Source: Trachythela sp. YZ-2020 (Eukaryota; Cnidaria; Anthozoa; Malacalcyonacea; Clavulariidae). From it: a stretch of DNA of 64,000 nucleotides. Each line of letters starts with the position of its first letter. Positions within the stretch are counted from its first letter, which is position 1. Of this stretch, positions 45,606 to 58,835 are shown piece by piece. A model generated the notes under the pieces. The model did no database searches, was not told the origin of the DNA, and saw nothing but the letters and a program-made list of their open reading frames with translations. Where the stretch lies: the NCBI GenBank assembly GCA_016169945.1, contig JADLSH010000085.1, positions 558,001 to 622,000 on the forward strand, in the 5' to 3' direction. The position numbers and the translations under genes are program-made.

Positions 45606-47880
45606 ATATAAACTGTTTCATTAGAAAGGCAGAATTAAATATACCACGCAGCTCACTTCCCTTGTGGTCGTTTGAGCACTCTGGCTCACCCAAACTCTTT
45701 CATGGCAGAGGAGTGATGTTTTTAAAAAATATAACAAAGTTCAATGCAAAATTTGAATTCTGTGTTTTGTTTTGGTGGGGTTTAAATATTAAATTTGCTT
45801 AAAAATACTTCGATATTTGACCTATATTTCTAGCTAGAAACCACAATTGAAGATCATTTTATGAAATAATAAAATACAAAACAATATGACATTTGATATC
45901 AATTTTTCATTGTATTCTTAATATACTAAACGCTAGCCTAAAATTCTAATTGAAAAGCAGTCGTACGTGACGAAAAACTACAAATAAACAATATAATCAT
46001 AAAGTGAATGAATTCAGAAATGAGCAAAAACAACAACAACAAAAATGTTATTCACAATGAAAAATACCGATTTACTGATAAACAAAAACAAATAAAGTTT
46101 GAAACTTGTTAGATTCGCAATGAAAAATACAGATTTAGTCACACGTACAATGGGAAAAACAGCGGAAAACAAATCAGGTCTACATTAAATATATAAAGTT
46201 CAGGCTTTTTTCTTTCTTGTCCTTTATAAAATGAACAGAAACAGGATCTGAAAATCGCGAAAACATCACTCCCCGCCATCAAAAAGGATTGCATGCGCGC
46301 GTAGGGGACTGAAACTGACGCACAAGAATGCCTTCAATTTCCACCATGTTTGGCTTCACTTTATGATTACGTAACAGTTAGAAGTCGGCCTTCCATGTAT
46401 ATATAGTTCACTGAACGTCAATTGACGCCATTGCCATGACGACTGGTCCCTTTGTCCATGGTAATTACTACTGACCAGGCTCAGTTCTGAGCCCGCTACA
46501 ACATTCACACCCCCATGTTTTTTCAAAATATATATTAGCTTTTCGAGTTTTTGCAGTAAATTCTTGTTGTTTTCAATATTTTCCACATATTTTTCGACCT
46601 TGGAGCATTTGCGCGAGTAAAGTGCAAGTCGCACATGTTATTCTCGTCCGCGAAAGCCAACAAACAGAGAGTAAAACCTCGAAAATGTGGTCAAAGACGA
46701 TATTTGAAACCAGAACTAGCAGGTAATTAATAGTTTGCAGTTCACATACTATAATCATAATAGTTTATATAATGTTTCATTAGACAATTGGTGGGAATAA
46801 ATGTACAGTATAATTTATTTTATATTTTACCAACGACGATTTGAAGTTTGGTTGTAAAAAAATACATACATACTTTGTTTTGTTTTACTTTGTTGAAATG
46901 GTCTACTTTATAAGGGTTGAAAATTTATAATTTCATACTGTTTTATCAATATTTGATGTTCTGAATAGGTTGTATGTATTTTGTCATTTAGAAAATTATA
47001 ATTTTCTATCAGTAGTATGAAGCCATGGACTTTACAAATATCAGAATATCTTGATTCTCTCAAGAATCCTGAGGACTGGTTTTATATATAGACATAAAGC
47101 TATATATGTGCTACTATCTTTAAAGTAGGGAATTAGAATAACATAGAATTAGGGTTTTGTGTTCTGTAACTACCAATTTATGTATAAGCTAGGGGTGCCA
47201 AAAGAAGTTCAGGGTTCTGTTGGACGCAATTTCTACCTAGCTTTCTGGCCAAAGATGTTTAGGATTTTTGAAGAACTAGGATTGTAGTCCAGAACTAGGA
47301 TTAAAGCAAGCCTGACAAGACCTAGTAACTGCCCATGGCAAATCAGTTGATGCCCCCCTCCTAGTCTCGCCCCCCCCCCCAGTCTCGCACCCATGCACTT
47401 TGGTTCAACCAGTTCCAACTGAATGCTCGCCAGGGATGTGAACACTGTGTAGTGTTCTGGCCCCACATCACCTGGGAATTTATTGCAAAAGTTTAACTAT
47501 TTTATAATTCGGTGCATGTTATTGTAGGATTTGCAGACTTAGATGAATCGTGCAACTACCTAAAAAAATAGAACAAACTTCAACATTTCGAGCAAAGGGC
47601 CTATTAGTCTGCCCAACAAAGGATCTGTGCTCAAAACGTGGAAATTTGTTCCTATTTTGTATCATACATTTGTTGTATCATACATTAAAGCCTGCAAATA
47701 GGATAGGTTTTCAATAAATATCACTTAGATATGCAACAATCTTGAAAAGGTCACTAACTTGTTCACCCTTCGTGCATCATCCCTATATGAGTGAAAGGTA
47801 TCGCCATATCAGGTGTAAATGCCCCCAGTGCACCAAAAGTTCCGGTGTCCCTGGCCTAAAATATTTTTTGAATAACCTAT
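45606..47880. other. AT-rich stretch, no supported gene
   Basis: A lysine/leucine-rich minus-strand frame (46356-46634) is unidentified. A ~35-bp repeat (GGTCAGTAGTAATTACCATG on the minus strand, 46443-46477) recurs in opposite orientation at 49355-49389. The ACTACC..AACTTC repeat recurs near 47553. A poly-C run lies near 47370. Confidence 0.4.
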
Positions 47881-48194
47881 ATCTATTCTTTTATTGCAGA
47901 ACTATCCAACAATGATGCAGTCCAAAGGTGGTGTTTTTTAATTTTTATTTAATTTCTTCAAAGAATATAACTATTGAAATTAGCAGTAAATATTCTAAGC
48001 ACTAAATTTTATAATCAAGTTATTATGGTATTGTTGTAACTTTCATGCTCCATGTGCTACAACTTTGCTTTGGCTGTTCTACACTTTGGTCACTTGTGCC
48101 ATTTCTTGTTATACCTATAACAGATTATTCATCCATTATATCTATACTAGCTTATAATTGTGAGGATACTGTGGAGATATACTGTGGGTCAATA

Positions 48195-48305
48195 TAGAAA
48201 AGATCTAGACTCCCAACACAGAGGAAATTTCTCCAGTTCAGGTGGAGAAGGCATTGGTTGATGCTTACTTTTCTGAGAGTGGTGAATTGCCTAAACTAGC
48301 TACAC
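48195..48305 (+). CDS. Possible terminal exon, unidentified
   Basis: After an ATCTAG acceptor-like site the frame reads TPNTEEISPVQVEKALVDAY, then FSESGELPKLATQ and TAA, a protein-like 33 residues. A candidate upstream mini-exon follows TTGCAG near 47901. I cannot name the family. Confidence 0.2.
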
Positions 48306-49469
48306 AGTAAGCAACTCAGTCTGCAGTAGTGCTACAAAAATCAGGCAAGATCAGGGGCTAACTAGTGGGGGGGGGGGGGGTGTTAAGGGCTAATGTTTAA
48401 AAATTGCAATTTGTAGGGCAAATTTTGCCATGTTAGTCGGACAAAAATACATTCAAATCATGTTGAGTGAGAACAAAAACCCTTGAAGATCCAGTTTGGG
48501 TAATTTTAAAAATTTGCTAATCTAATATAGAACATTTTCTGACCATCAAAATTCTATAAAATCTTCCCCCACAGTGCATAAAATGGTGTTTCAGAACCTC
48601 TACATTTCAACATTGCATGCCACATACCACCTAGTGGCCTATTACTTTCGGCACTCGATACCTGTGCATTCTCACTAGCCGCATGAGGTACCCATAACCT
48701 TTTTGGTTTTTCCTGGCCCCTTTACGTTATGTCCTGACCACACCCTTTCGTCGGGCAAAATATTATTCCCTTGGGCAAGACTTGTCTATAATATAAGCCA
48801 TGGCTTAATATTAATATCAATAATATTATTATACAAAGGCACAAAATCTATGGTAAGTGTAAGGATATCAATTTGACACCGTAAATTATAAATATGTATA
48901 AAACCACAAATTAATATAAATTTATATAAACTGCTGTAACTCTGGCAATAGAAACATACAGAACACAAAAGCGAGTACTGAAGCTGGTAATAAAAGCTTA
49001 TCTGCACAATTTTTAGTCAATCAATCAGTTTTATTTATCGACTGTTGTAGATCCCTTGCTTAGTTTACGTTTTTCTGGGTGGCAAAAGTTTGTTAAAGCT
49101 CCCAAGATAGGTTTGTTATTGTGATATTCATTGTTGAATCACAATTGAGAACTATATCTTTTGTAAAATCAGAATTTGCCTGCCTAGAATTATATTTGCC
49201 GGAAAGTAAAAAAAATTCACGAATCTTACCTGTGAGGCTGTGACTGTGAGAAGAAATATTCTTCCTTTATAGTGTCCTTGACGTTGTAAGACAAGCAATA
49301 CAACTGGGAGAAAATCAGAAAAAAATATTTTGTTTAAACCTTAGGATCGCGGTTGGTCAGTGGTAATTACCATTGGCAAAAGGAACCAATTGGCGTCAGC
49401 AAGTGCCCAAATCCGCCATGTTTTTGCGGACACTTTTCTGCCAGGCTGACATTAGCGGCACGTCCTCCA
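48306..49469. other. Intergenic with dispersed repeat copies
   Basis: 48691-48761 is copy 2 of the ~72-bp repeat at 4561. A poly-G run follows GGGGCTAACTAGT near 48360 (perhaps a lone hAT-type end). 49355-49389 pairs with the repeat at 46443. Confidence 0.45.
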
Positions 49470-49616
49470 GGGGCCGGTTGTATAAAAGTCTTAACTGCAT
49501 TTTAACTACCCGTTTTGTAGTTAAATGCTAGTTAACTGTAAAATTCCCGGTTCTGATTGGTTAACTTTCGCACTAACTATAGTTAACTTTAACTACTTTT
49601 TTATACAACCGGCCCC
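49470..49616. mobile_element. Short MITE with GGGGCCGGTTGTATAA ends
   Basis: 16-bp perfect inverted ends; the arms continue with TAGTTAA-type sequence, so nearly the whole 147 bp folds. Related in its ends to the element at 17855. Confidence 0.85.
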
Positions 49617-49680
49617 AGATGTATTAAGCTCAGTAAGTCAAACACGCGGACATGCATGAGTCATATAGGATAATAATAGG

Positions 49681-50013
49681 CAGGGGCGCAGAAGCTCATT
49701 TTTTTTGTGGGGGGGGAGGGGCGACCAAAGCAAAAAGTAATGGATGTGGTGCTGAAGGCACCACCACCAAACTAAAGGGTTAGAAATGGCATTTTCAGCC
49801 ATTTTAGGGTGTTATTTACGTAAACATTAGACAGTTAGTAAACTAAAGGACAATACTGGATTACACCATCAATTTTACAATTCTCCAAAATTGTTTACTC
49901 CGAAATGCAACATAAAACGTAATTATATTTGTATTGAATAATATGACTGTATAATAAAATTAATATAGCTATAGCTGACTGTACACTCCCCCCCCCCCCC
50001 CCCTACGCCCCTA
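49681..50013. mobile_element. hAT MITE, 8-bp TSD ATAATAGG
   Basis: Left CAGGGGCGCAG, right CTACGCCCCTA. The duplicated flank ATAATAGG (49673-49680, 50014-50021) is perfect. Long G and C homopolymers lie just inside the ends. It is non-coding. Confidence 0.85.
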
Positions 50014-50142
50014 ATAATAGGCAAGACAAACTAAACTTTAAAATCACAGAGATGCAGTGCAATGTGCATGGATAAAAAGTAAGCTGATGTACAATTAGCT
50101 TAGATAAGAGGTCCAACAATAGCAGGAAAAATTCAATACAAC

Positions 50143-51400
50143 ATGCAAGATCTACAACAAGATAGGGAGAATAACGTGTCACCAGGCGGCAAAAGGCAAG
50201 ATGAGAGGTCTAACAATAACAGGGCAATACGACAAGGTCAACAACAAGAGAGGGAGAATAACGCATCGAAGAATGCGCTCGCATCGAAGAATGCGCTTTT
50301 AAATGTTACGAATAAATGGTATCAGTTAAATATGAACAAAGGTTATTTGAATGGGGTTATTTTTCTTGACTTAAAGAAAGCATTTGATTGCGTAAATCAT
50401 AGTGTTCTGCTAAAAGAATTATAACTCTACAGTATATAAATGGGGTGGCGCATAGCTGGTTTAAATCGTACTTAACAAATCGAACTCAAATGTGTAAAAT
50501 TGGGCAAACTATGTTGCAACAGCATATTATCCGTTGTGGAGTACCCAAGGATCTAGCTTGGGGCATCGACTGCTTCTATTATACATAAACGATCTGCCAA
50601 ATGGTTCACGATAATTGGTTCGCGACAGAGATAATCAAAGATAGAAACTGATCCTGCGATAGAATTAGGGGAAACCAAAATTTGGCGCGTTAAGCATTCG
50701 GAAACGTTATAACTATTGATGATCAACTTCTGTGGAAAAAAACAAATAGAAACCATTGTATACAAGGTGTCTAAATTAGGTATAGGTATGCTGCGGCGAA
50801 TATAAAGAGTTGTGTCCCAAAAAGAACATTGATAAATGTTTATAACGCGATAATACTGCTATATTTTGATTATTGCTGCCTCGTTTGGAGGAACTGCAGT
50901 GTATATCTGCTTGACAAACTGCAAGAAATGCAAAACAGGGCTGCAAGGGTCATTAAAAGGAATTAAATTGGCAACATCTAACTGATCATTGGGAGAAAAA
51001 TAAGTTAGTTAGTTAGTATGTATAAAGTGAGAAATAGGGAGTTACCAGAAAGCATGAACAACGTGTTTAATTTGAAATCGCAAACAATCAAAAGTATTTT
51101 CTATACGCAGTATAATGGTAATGATTTTTTATTACAAAAAACGAAAATAAATTATATGGAAAAAAGTATTAGTTAATATAATGGGGCAATAGCGTGGAAT
51201 AACTTGCCAAAAGATTCAAAAGCAGCAAATATGTCAATTGGGTATTTTAAGGCAGTACTCGACCGCAAATACTGATACGAGATAATATGTGAGACTGCAT
51301 GTGCGTTATTGTTGTAAATTTAATATTTTGTAAATATTTTGTAAACGGACCCTTAATATACCGTTTTTAAATACGAGTTTAATAAAAAATAATAATAATT
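50143..51400 (+). mobile_element. LINE fragment, RT to 3' end, decayed
   Basis: FLDLKKAFDCVNHSVLL (RT palm, first Asp) is followed after a frame change by GVAHSWFKSYLTNRTQM, GVPKDL (degraded GVPQGS), then KRTLINVYNAII, YFDYCCLVWRNC, DKLQEMQNRAARVIKRN and finally GAIAWNNLPKDSK..IGYFKAVL. The catalytic Asp-pair block is not intact. It ends in an AATAATAATAATT tail near 51400. L2/CR1-type by motif order. Confidence 0.8.
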
Positions 51401-54400
51401 AAGATTGCATCTTTCAAAAGAAAATTATTTCCGCTAATTAACTGTCCATACGCCCCTGAGATAACTGAAATCGTGTTTTTTATTTCTGCTTAATTTTTTC
51501 CTCCCGTGTGAACCAGGCTATAGAGATCAGTCGTTTAGACTGTATGGGGAATTTGACAACGTTGCAAGCTCGATCCAAAGCAAGCGTATAACTAGATTCT
51601 ACTTACCCCTAAGACAAGTAGTATCATTATAGCCAGTGAATTGAAGTAAAGCACCTCAAACGACTTCCAACGACAACGTTGTAGTACATGCATGCTAAAT
51701 TTGCGTGGTCTCTCTATTTTCTTTGTCGTGGGACGATGTCAATTCCACTAGCTTTTAATTTTACACTAGCTGAAGACACGCATATCATCGCATATTAAAA
51801 TTAAACATGTTACATGCATGGGCTTGCGGCAGACCTATAGCAAATTTATCGATAACAAACCAACAACTTATTGGACGGTTATCCTGATTTACAAGTGGGC
51901 AGTAAACAAATTGCCGCTGGCGCTGTAATGATTGTCCGTTTTTGACCAAAACTGATCTTTAACTTTGATGCAGCAAATTAAATTCTCGAATTGTCAATTA
52001 TTGATCACATGCACGGCATGAATGTCTGAATTTCATGCAGAAAATAGCACGACGTCGCATAAAAATACATTTAAACTGTAATCAAGTAGGATGTAAACTA
52101 AAGATAGAATTCAACTGAATGCCGATTGCGATTTTGTCCGCTTTTAAAGACAGGTGAGTTAGCTTTGTTTCTGTATATAATTTCATTTTGCCCGCGCTTC
52201 AGCGCTGAAGAATTAAGATTGGAATATCTGGAATGGTTTTACCTCTTTGTTGTAAGTTGATTATTTCACCTGCCATGTCGGCTGATGTCTATATATACCG
52301 ATTAACTATATAGGCGTTAATTCAAAGTACTCTGTATGTATGGATGGCCGCGTTTTAACACGTGGGCGTTTAATGGTCTTCAAAAAGGGAATATATTCTC
52401 AATCGCGAACTACAGTGAATAAAATGTTAAAATGTTCTTACTACCGCACAGTTCATTTGCAATTGCCATTAGAAAATTAGAAACTTTGAGGAAACCACAA
52501 ATAAATAAACCATTTTGGATTTGAACAAATACTTTCAAAAGTGAAAACTAGGTCGAAGAAAGCAGTTCTGAATCATTAACCTGATAAAAGGCAATTTTTT
52601 ATCTGAAATTACGTTTTAATTCTTTATTGTCGTTCCTGATTGTTCAACAATTTCTGGTTAATTCTCAATATCATGTAGCTCTCACGTTATTTCCGCTGCT
52701 GACATGCGGTCGGTGAGCAAAAATTGCCTTTTTGACCGCATTTCGGTCCAAAAAACTTTGCACGCAGTAGAGCCCAAGCCCCTAGCGTGGTCGGCAATTG
52801 CGTGGGGCGTGGAGCCAAGCCCCTAGCGTGGCCGTTAAAGCCCGCCTAATTCATTCTGAAACCCGAATCACAGATAAAATTAACCTCGGTCTGAATAAAT
52901 ATTGATCAATACTCAGCCTCATCCAAAAATTGTTAAATATTATATACCGCATCCATTTGCATTGCCATTGAAGATACAGCGGCCAAACCACAAAATATAT
53001 AGGCTGTTTGTGTTTGTGATGAACAATATGTCCTTCAAAAATGCACTGAAAATTGAGTGAAAAATTGTGGTTATAAATGGGCAAATTTTTAGTTTTAAAT
53101 TTAGCAGACTTTAACCTTGTATATATAACGCGATTAAGCAGGCATACGAAATCGTTCCATACTTATACATCTTGTTGAATTATACTAGTCCATAAAACGA
53201 TGTTTCAATGCTTGTCTATTTTGATCGATTGTTTTATTATTTACCTCCATCATCCTACGGAGAAACCATGCATGCATACTGTGCCCAATAAATCACTGGG
53301 GAATTGAATTACAGGACAATAATTATATACTATGAATTCGACTTTACATATAGGCAACGTTTAAAGAGGTTAAGGTTTCTCTGTCTTCTCACTTCCATCA
53401 CGAGTGCTTATATATTAAATATAATGTTCTTGGCCCATTATTTGCCCCATTTTCCCTAATTTAATTCATTACTAAGGCAAATCTCTCTTCCATTTAATGG
53501 CTATTCCTAACCCAAACTTAATACTGACAATGAAATATATTTGTATATAATTGCGTGCGCGAAAAGCTATTCTGAAATCATTAGTCGACCACGAACACTC
53601 AGTATAAATGTAATGCTAAATCTGTTCTTCAATTCAATGTTATTGGAAGGCTGGTGCCGTCGTTGGGAGTGAGTTTTTAATTTAGAATGACTAGGAAACG
53701 GGGTTTTCGACCCGATTTCTGGTTATAAATGGAATTGGGTCTGCTTTAGTTAATTGCCCAAGTGACAAGTGAAGCCAAATGTATTGGACATGCATCAACT
53801 TGATAATGGATGTCAATTTCAGACACTATACGCGTGCTTGGTTTCAACGTAAGAGACTTCGGACCGACAGAAACGACCGCCCAGAGGATTGACGTTCGAT
53901 TAATACCACTCCTTTTTTATAGCGTAAGTCTCAGAAATTAAGATATTAATTCAATACTGTATTGAGCTCATTGACCCAGATTTGTGTCTTTCCTGGAAAA
54001 TCACGAGCATATAATGACAATAATTAAGGTGATTGTCAATAGGTTCATTTTATCGTGCAAAGTTTCTGTTACTGAAATATACAAGGTACTATTCGAAGGC
54101 TCGTTTGATCCACATTTTTTCAATATCTATCTTTGCGTAATGCGTATAGTATCAATAATGTTTGCGTTGACGATAATTAATGAACGGAACAATTGACTCG
54201 AAAGACTTGTGTCTGAACTCCGGCACTTAATTCACAATTTTCAATAATTTTCCGTACCTTATAATATAATTAATGTCTAGTCTTCCCGTCTACTCTATTT
54301 TCTTGTTTGTTTTAGCCATGTTTCTGTTTTGAATGTTGGTATTTTTAATTTGCCGCCATTTTCAATTCCCAAGCATGCGCAGACGTTTTCCCGCTGTGTT

Positions 54401-54596
54401 GTATTAAAACACTAAAGTATGAAAATAATGGTAGGGCTTCAAATTTCTCTGTTGATATACTGAAATTCGGACATGTTGGAAAATAATTTGATGATAGCAG
54501 TAAATTTCGGCTTCAAATTATTCATAAAAAGAAAGCATATACAAAACCAAAAATATTGCGAAAATCAGTTCTAGACTGATCCAGCCACAGATAAGC
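51401..54596. other. Gene-poor stretch, no supported gene
   Basis: Direct repeat of AAGCCCCTAGCGTGG at about 52774 and 52815. A short ATG frame (MPIAILSAFKD) ending in a strong GTGAGT donor near 52151 could be a first exon but has no support. The rest is AT-rich. Confidence 0.35.
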
Positions 54597-54735
54597 TAGC
54601 CTGCGTGGCAGGCGTTCTATTGTGGGGGAGGGTTGGGGGAGGGAGTTTTTTTGAGAGCGCGCGCTAGGTGAGAAGTTAGCGCGCGCTCTAAACAAAACTC
54701 CCTCCCCCACAGTAGAACGCCTGCTACGCAGGCTA
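54597..54735. mobile_element. Palindromic MITE, Mutator-like, copy 3
   Basis: TAGCCTGCGTGGCAGGCGTT at the left, inverse at the right (AACGCCTGCTACGCAGGCTA). Flanks CAGATAAGC and CAGATCAGC are a 9-bp duplication with one mismatch. The centre folds on AGCGCGCGCTA. Nearly the whole 139 bp is a hairpin. Confidence 0.8.
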
Positions 54736-57475
54736 CAGATCAGCATGCCATAGCATGAATGCGGTGCTTATCAGATTACAAACCAAGGCGACAATCGTAT
54801 GCCATGCACTGTTCGACACAGCCTATTCCTATTTCCAACTGTTAAATAGGAAGGTATAATTCATAATGAGGTTTTATAGCCGCTCTGGAGATATAATCAT
54901 GATCAAACTGGCAAAACACACTTTCATGTCGTAGTAACAGAAGCGTTACAGACACTTTAGTTTAATGCGTAAATTTACGTATGACGCCTGACGTTGTGGA
55001 TATTTTGATGCAAATAATTAAAATATGTCAGTATGATATCATCTAAGTCAAATAATCATGTGTATGTGAGTGGTGAGAAAATCTGGTGTGCTTAAATATG
55101 TCCTCTCCCCAGTCCAGTTCATTGCTTGAGCCCAGTTCGCTGAATATGCAGGTTCAAATATAGCTTGAGTCAACTTAATGTTGACTGGCTATACAATGTT
55201 GTATTTTTACTATGAACGTATGGTATCATAAAAGGACATAATCGGTTCTTGTATCACATAATTTCAAATAGATTGTTAGGCTCACGCCAACATAAGTTCC
55301 ATAGTATGCAGTCTCTTTGTATATTTTCCATATATAATGCAAATTGTAAATGTGTGGTAAATATTTTCAGTATTCTATTGTCTCAAAAGTATAACATCCT
55401 CGGCATGTATACAGTAGTCAGCTTGTGCTTGGCAGGAATGTTGGTACCGCGTCTCGTAAGCCCAAAGGCCAAAACAGAAAAACTATATGAACACCAGCAA
55501 CGTTTCCAGACAACTGATCATAGTCGCCCCATTTCGAGGTAATTCTAGGAACGCCTACCAAATTAGCTGCTAGTCAACTTACAGTTATTTTGCGCCAAAC
55601 CGCAGATCTACATACGAAACAAGTTTTATTCTTGAAACAGGTCTAATCCTAAAATCGGAAGCCTAAATCCGGGCATCGTGCAGTTGTTTTTAATCCGGAC
55701 CTATAGTACTGAACAGTATTCAGTGAATACATGAATGCGATTTTGACTCTGAAAGCGTGTTAAGTATCGTAATTTAAGTTAATAGCCGATATGAGAGTTT
55801 TTTAATCATTGTGCAGTTAAAATTGCCTTGTTCAATGAAACCATGGGACTCAGTTTCCATCAATCATTCTCTAGAGAATATTGATTGTTCAGACTTGGCA
55901 TGACCTGCACGATATTAATGACGAAGCATTATAAACAGACTATAGTGAACTTAAACATTTTATCGTTTAAAGAACATTCCTTTGTTCACCCCTATTGTCA
56001 CACCTCAGACCTCAACAGAGAAGGCGGATTATATCGGAAATCCTATATCCACGTAGTTGTTTTTATCTTTTGTCGTTTCACAGTTGGATTTAGTAGATAT
56101 ATTTGTTTTTGATTAACCGAAATAGTCCAAGACCGTGGAGTTGACAACAGTATATGATATATATATATATATACTTGAAATCTGTTCACTGAATTGATTC
56201 TAATCGAGTTGGTCATCATTTTTACAAGGTAATTATCAGTTATCTAATCATCAGTTGTTTAGAAATATCACCCTTAGAACTGTATGTCAATTATCAAACT
56301 TAAGACGACACATGGACATTCTACAGTCTGTACCCATTAATTGACAGACAATTATTTAGATCTTCAAATTCATGGACAGTTGCGTTTTGCGAATTTGCTA
56401 AACATTTAAATAGAATCTACTCGGAAATTTTACTGAATTGGCAACTATATTATATACATAGCTTAATAGCCTAGCAATATACGCGGTTGTGCCTATATAA
56501 ATATGCATCATTCATACAATTAGTCAAATCTACTCAAATGCCTTATGAGCTAATACCGTTCGTGGGTATAGCATATAATATCTAAAATGTACACGGTGCA
56601 TGTATGACAGCATTAGATGAGTTACTCTTATGCATATATAGACTCGTAAGATCTCTGAACTTCTATATATGCCAAATTTAGTTCTGATTAACTATACATG
56701 TAGCATCGTTATTCTTTTCTTTCTCTACTTGATTGCATGTGTATATACATTAAGGTTTTAAGACGTTTACTTTTCTTATGTACAACCAAACAAACAAACA
56801 AACATACAAACAAACAAACAAACAACAATAACTTAAACATCATCATTACCCATTACGCCCCAATGTGTCCAAATACTGTTTGTGGTCCTAACTTGCTCAA
56901 CTACATATGTTCAACTATAAATGTCTATAAATGGTGGTGTGCAAATATACTGTATTTTAGTATTGATCAACTTTGTCATCTTTGTACCTGTAATAATTAA
57001 TTGATTCGCCTCGAAAAGTAAATTATACAGTCTCTATATTCACTAAGAATATGGCAATGAAACAAGATATCTAGACCTGGTATGTACAAAAATGCCTGTA
57101 GGTTTTCATATCGATGCGCATGAAAAAATCAGATTCAATAATAAACTCAACTGAAGTTATGTCATTCTACAGTGTATCTACAAAAAACTACAATACTATG
57201 GTACCTACACATAAACCAAATGTCATATTCATCAACTGATTATATGGGGTGCATGGAGACGGCGCATTTCATGTGGGATAAAAATGGCTTAACACTATAT
57301 TTACGCCATTAACGACAAACAATTCTTGTTCCTTGAAGAATAAAATCTCCTGGTGTTAGACAGAGTAAAATAATAACAATTAAGTAAGTACTATAATAAA
57401 TATTAAGTTAAACAGGACTGTACAGCCTTTGGTGGCTGGGGCCCCTATAGCAGTGCCATATTTGATAGGATCCAT
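54736..57475. other. Gene-poor stretch with CAAA microsatellite
   Basis: A (CAAA)n run at about 56787-56823 and an AT run at about 56150-56172. Open frames at 55249 and 56737 show no domain. Confidence 0.45.
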
Positions 57476-58835
57476 CCACAGGGACCCTAACTTGAAGAAG
57501 GATCACTAACTTGAAGAAGGGCCACTAACTTGAAGAAGGGCCACTAACTTGAAGAAGGGCCACTAACTTGAAGAAGGGCCACTAACTTGAAGAAGGGCCC
57601 CTAACTTGAAGAAGGGCCCCTAACTTGAAGAAGGGCCCTAACTTGAAGAAGGGCCCCTAACTTGAAGAAGGGCCCCTAACTTGAAGAAGGGCCCTAACTT
57701 GAAGAAGGACCCCTAACTTGAAGAAGGGCCCCTAACTTGAAGAAGGGCCCCTAACTTGAAGAAGGGCCCTAACTTGAAGAAGGGCCCCTAACTTGAAGAA
57801 GGGCCACTAACTTGAAGAAGAGCCACTAACTTGAAGAAAGACCACTAACTTTATAAGAAGGGCCCCTAACTTGAAGAAGGGCCACTAACTTGAAGAAGGG
57901 CCCCTAACTTGAAGAAGGGCCACTAACTTGAAGAAGGGCCACTAACTTGAAGAAGGGCCACTAACTTGAAGAAGGGCCCCTAACTTGAAGAAGGGCCCTA
58001 ACTTGAAGAAGGGCCCTAACTTGAAGAAGACTCCTAACTTGAAGAAGGGCCCCTAACTTGAAGAAGGGCCACTAACTTGAAGAAGGGCCCTAACTTGAAG
58101 AAGGGCCACTAACTTGAAGAAGGGCCACTAACTTGAAGAAGGGCCCCTAACTTGAAGAAGGGCCCCTAACTTGAAGAAGGGCCACTAACTTGAAGAAGAC
58201 CCCTAACTTGAAGAAGGGCCCCTAACTTGAAGAAGGGCCACTAACTTGAAGAAGGGCCACTAACTTGAAGAAGGGCCACTAACTTGAAGAAGGGCCCTAA
58301 CTTGAAGAAGGGCCACTAACTTGAAGAAGGGCCACTAACTTGAAGAAGGCCACTAACTTGAAGAAGGGCCACTAACTTGAAGAAGGGCCCCTAACTTGAA
58401 GAAGGGCCCCTAACTTGAAGAAGGGCCACTAACTTGAAGAAGAGCCACTAACTTGAAGAAGGGCCCCTAACTTGAAGAAGGGCCACTAACTTGAAGAAGG
58501 GCCACTAACTTGAAGAAGGGCCACTAACTTGAAGAAGGGCCCTAACTTGAAGAAGGGCCACTAACTTGAAGAAGGGCCACTAACTTGAAGAAGGGCCCCT
58601 AACTTGAAGAAGAGCCACTAACTTGAAGAAGGGCCACTAACTTGAAGAAAGACCACTAACTTTATAAGAAGGGCCCCTAACTTGAAGAAGGGCCCCTAAC
58701 TTGAAGAAGAGCCACTAACTTTATAAGAAGGGCCCTTAACTTGAAGAAGGGTCCCTAACTTGAAGAAGAGCCACTAACTTGAAGAAGGGCCACTAACTTG
58801 AAGAAGGGCCCTAACTTAAAAAGGACCCTTAACTT
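57476..58835 (+). repeat. 19-bp minisatellite, about 70 copies
   Basis: Unit CTAACTTGAAGAAGGGCCA or ..GGGCCC (19 bp), with 18-bp variants. A rarer longer variant with ACTTTATAAGAAG occurs at about 57846, 58659 and 58716, showing that blocks of units have duplicated together. Stops occur in every frame of the unit, so it encodes no protein. Confidence 0.97.

Noticed and set aside
48350..48650. hAT insertion around the poly-G run at 48360
   Set aside because: A GGGGCTAACTAGT end is seen, but no convincing inverted partner or 8-bp flanking duplication was found.
57476..58835. Possible CRISPR array because of regular spacing
   Set aside because: The unit repeats directly every 19 bp with no unique spacers, and the context is an animal genome. 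It is a minisatellite.
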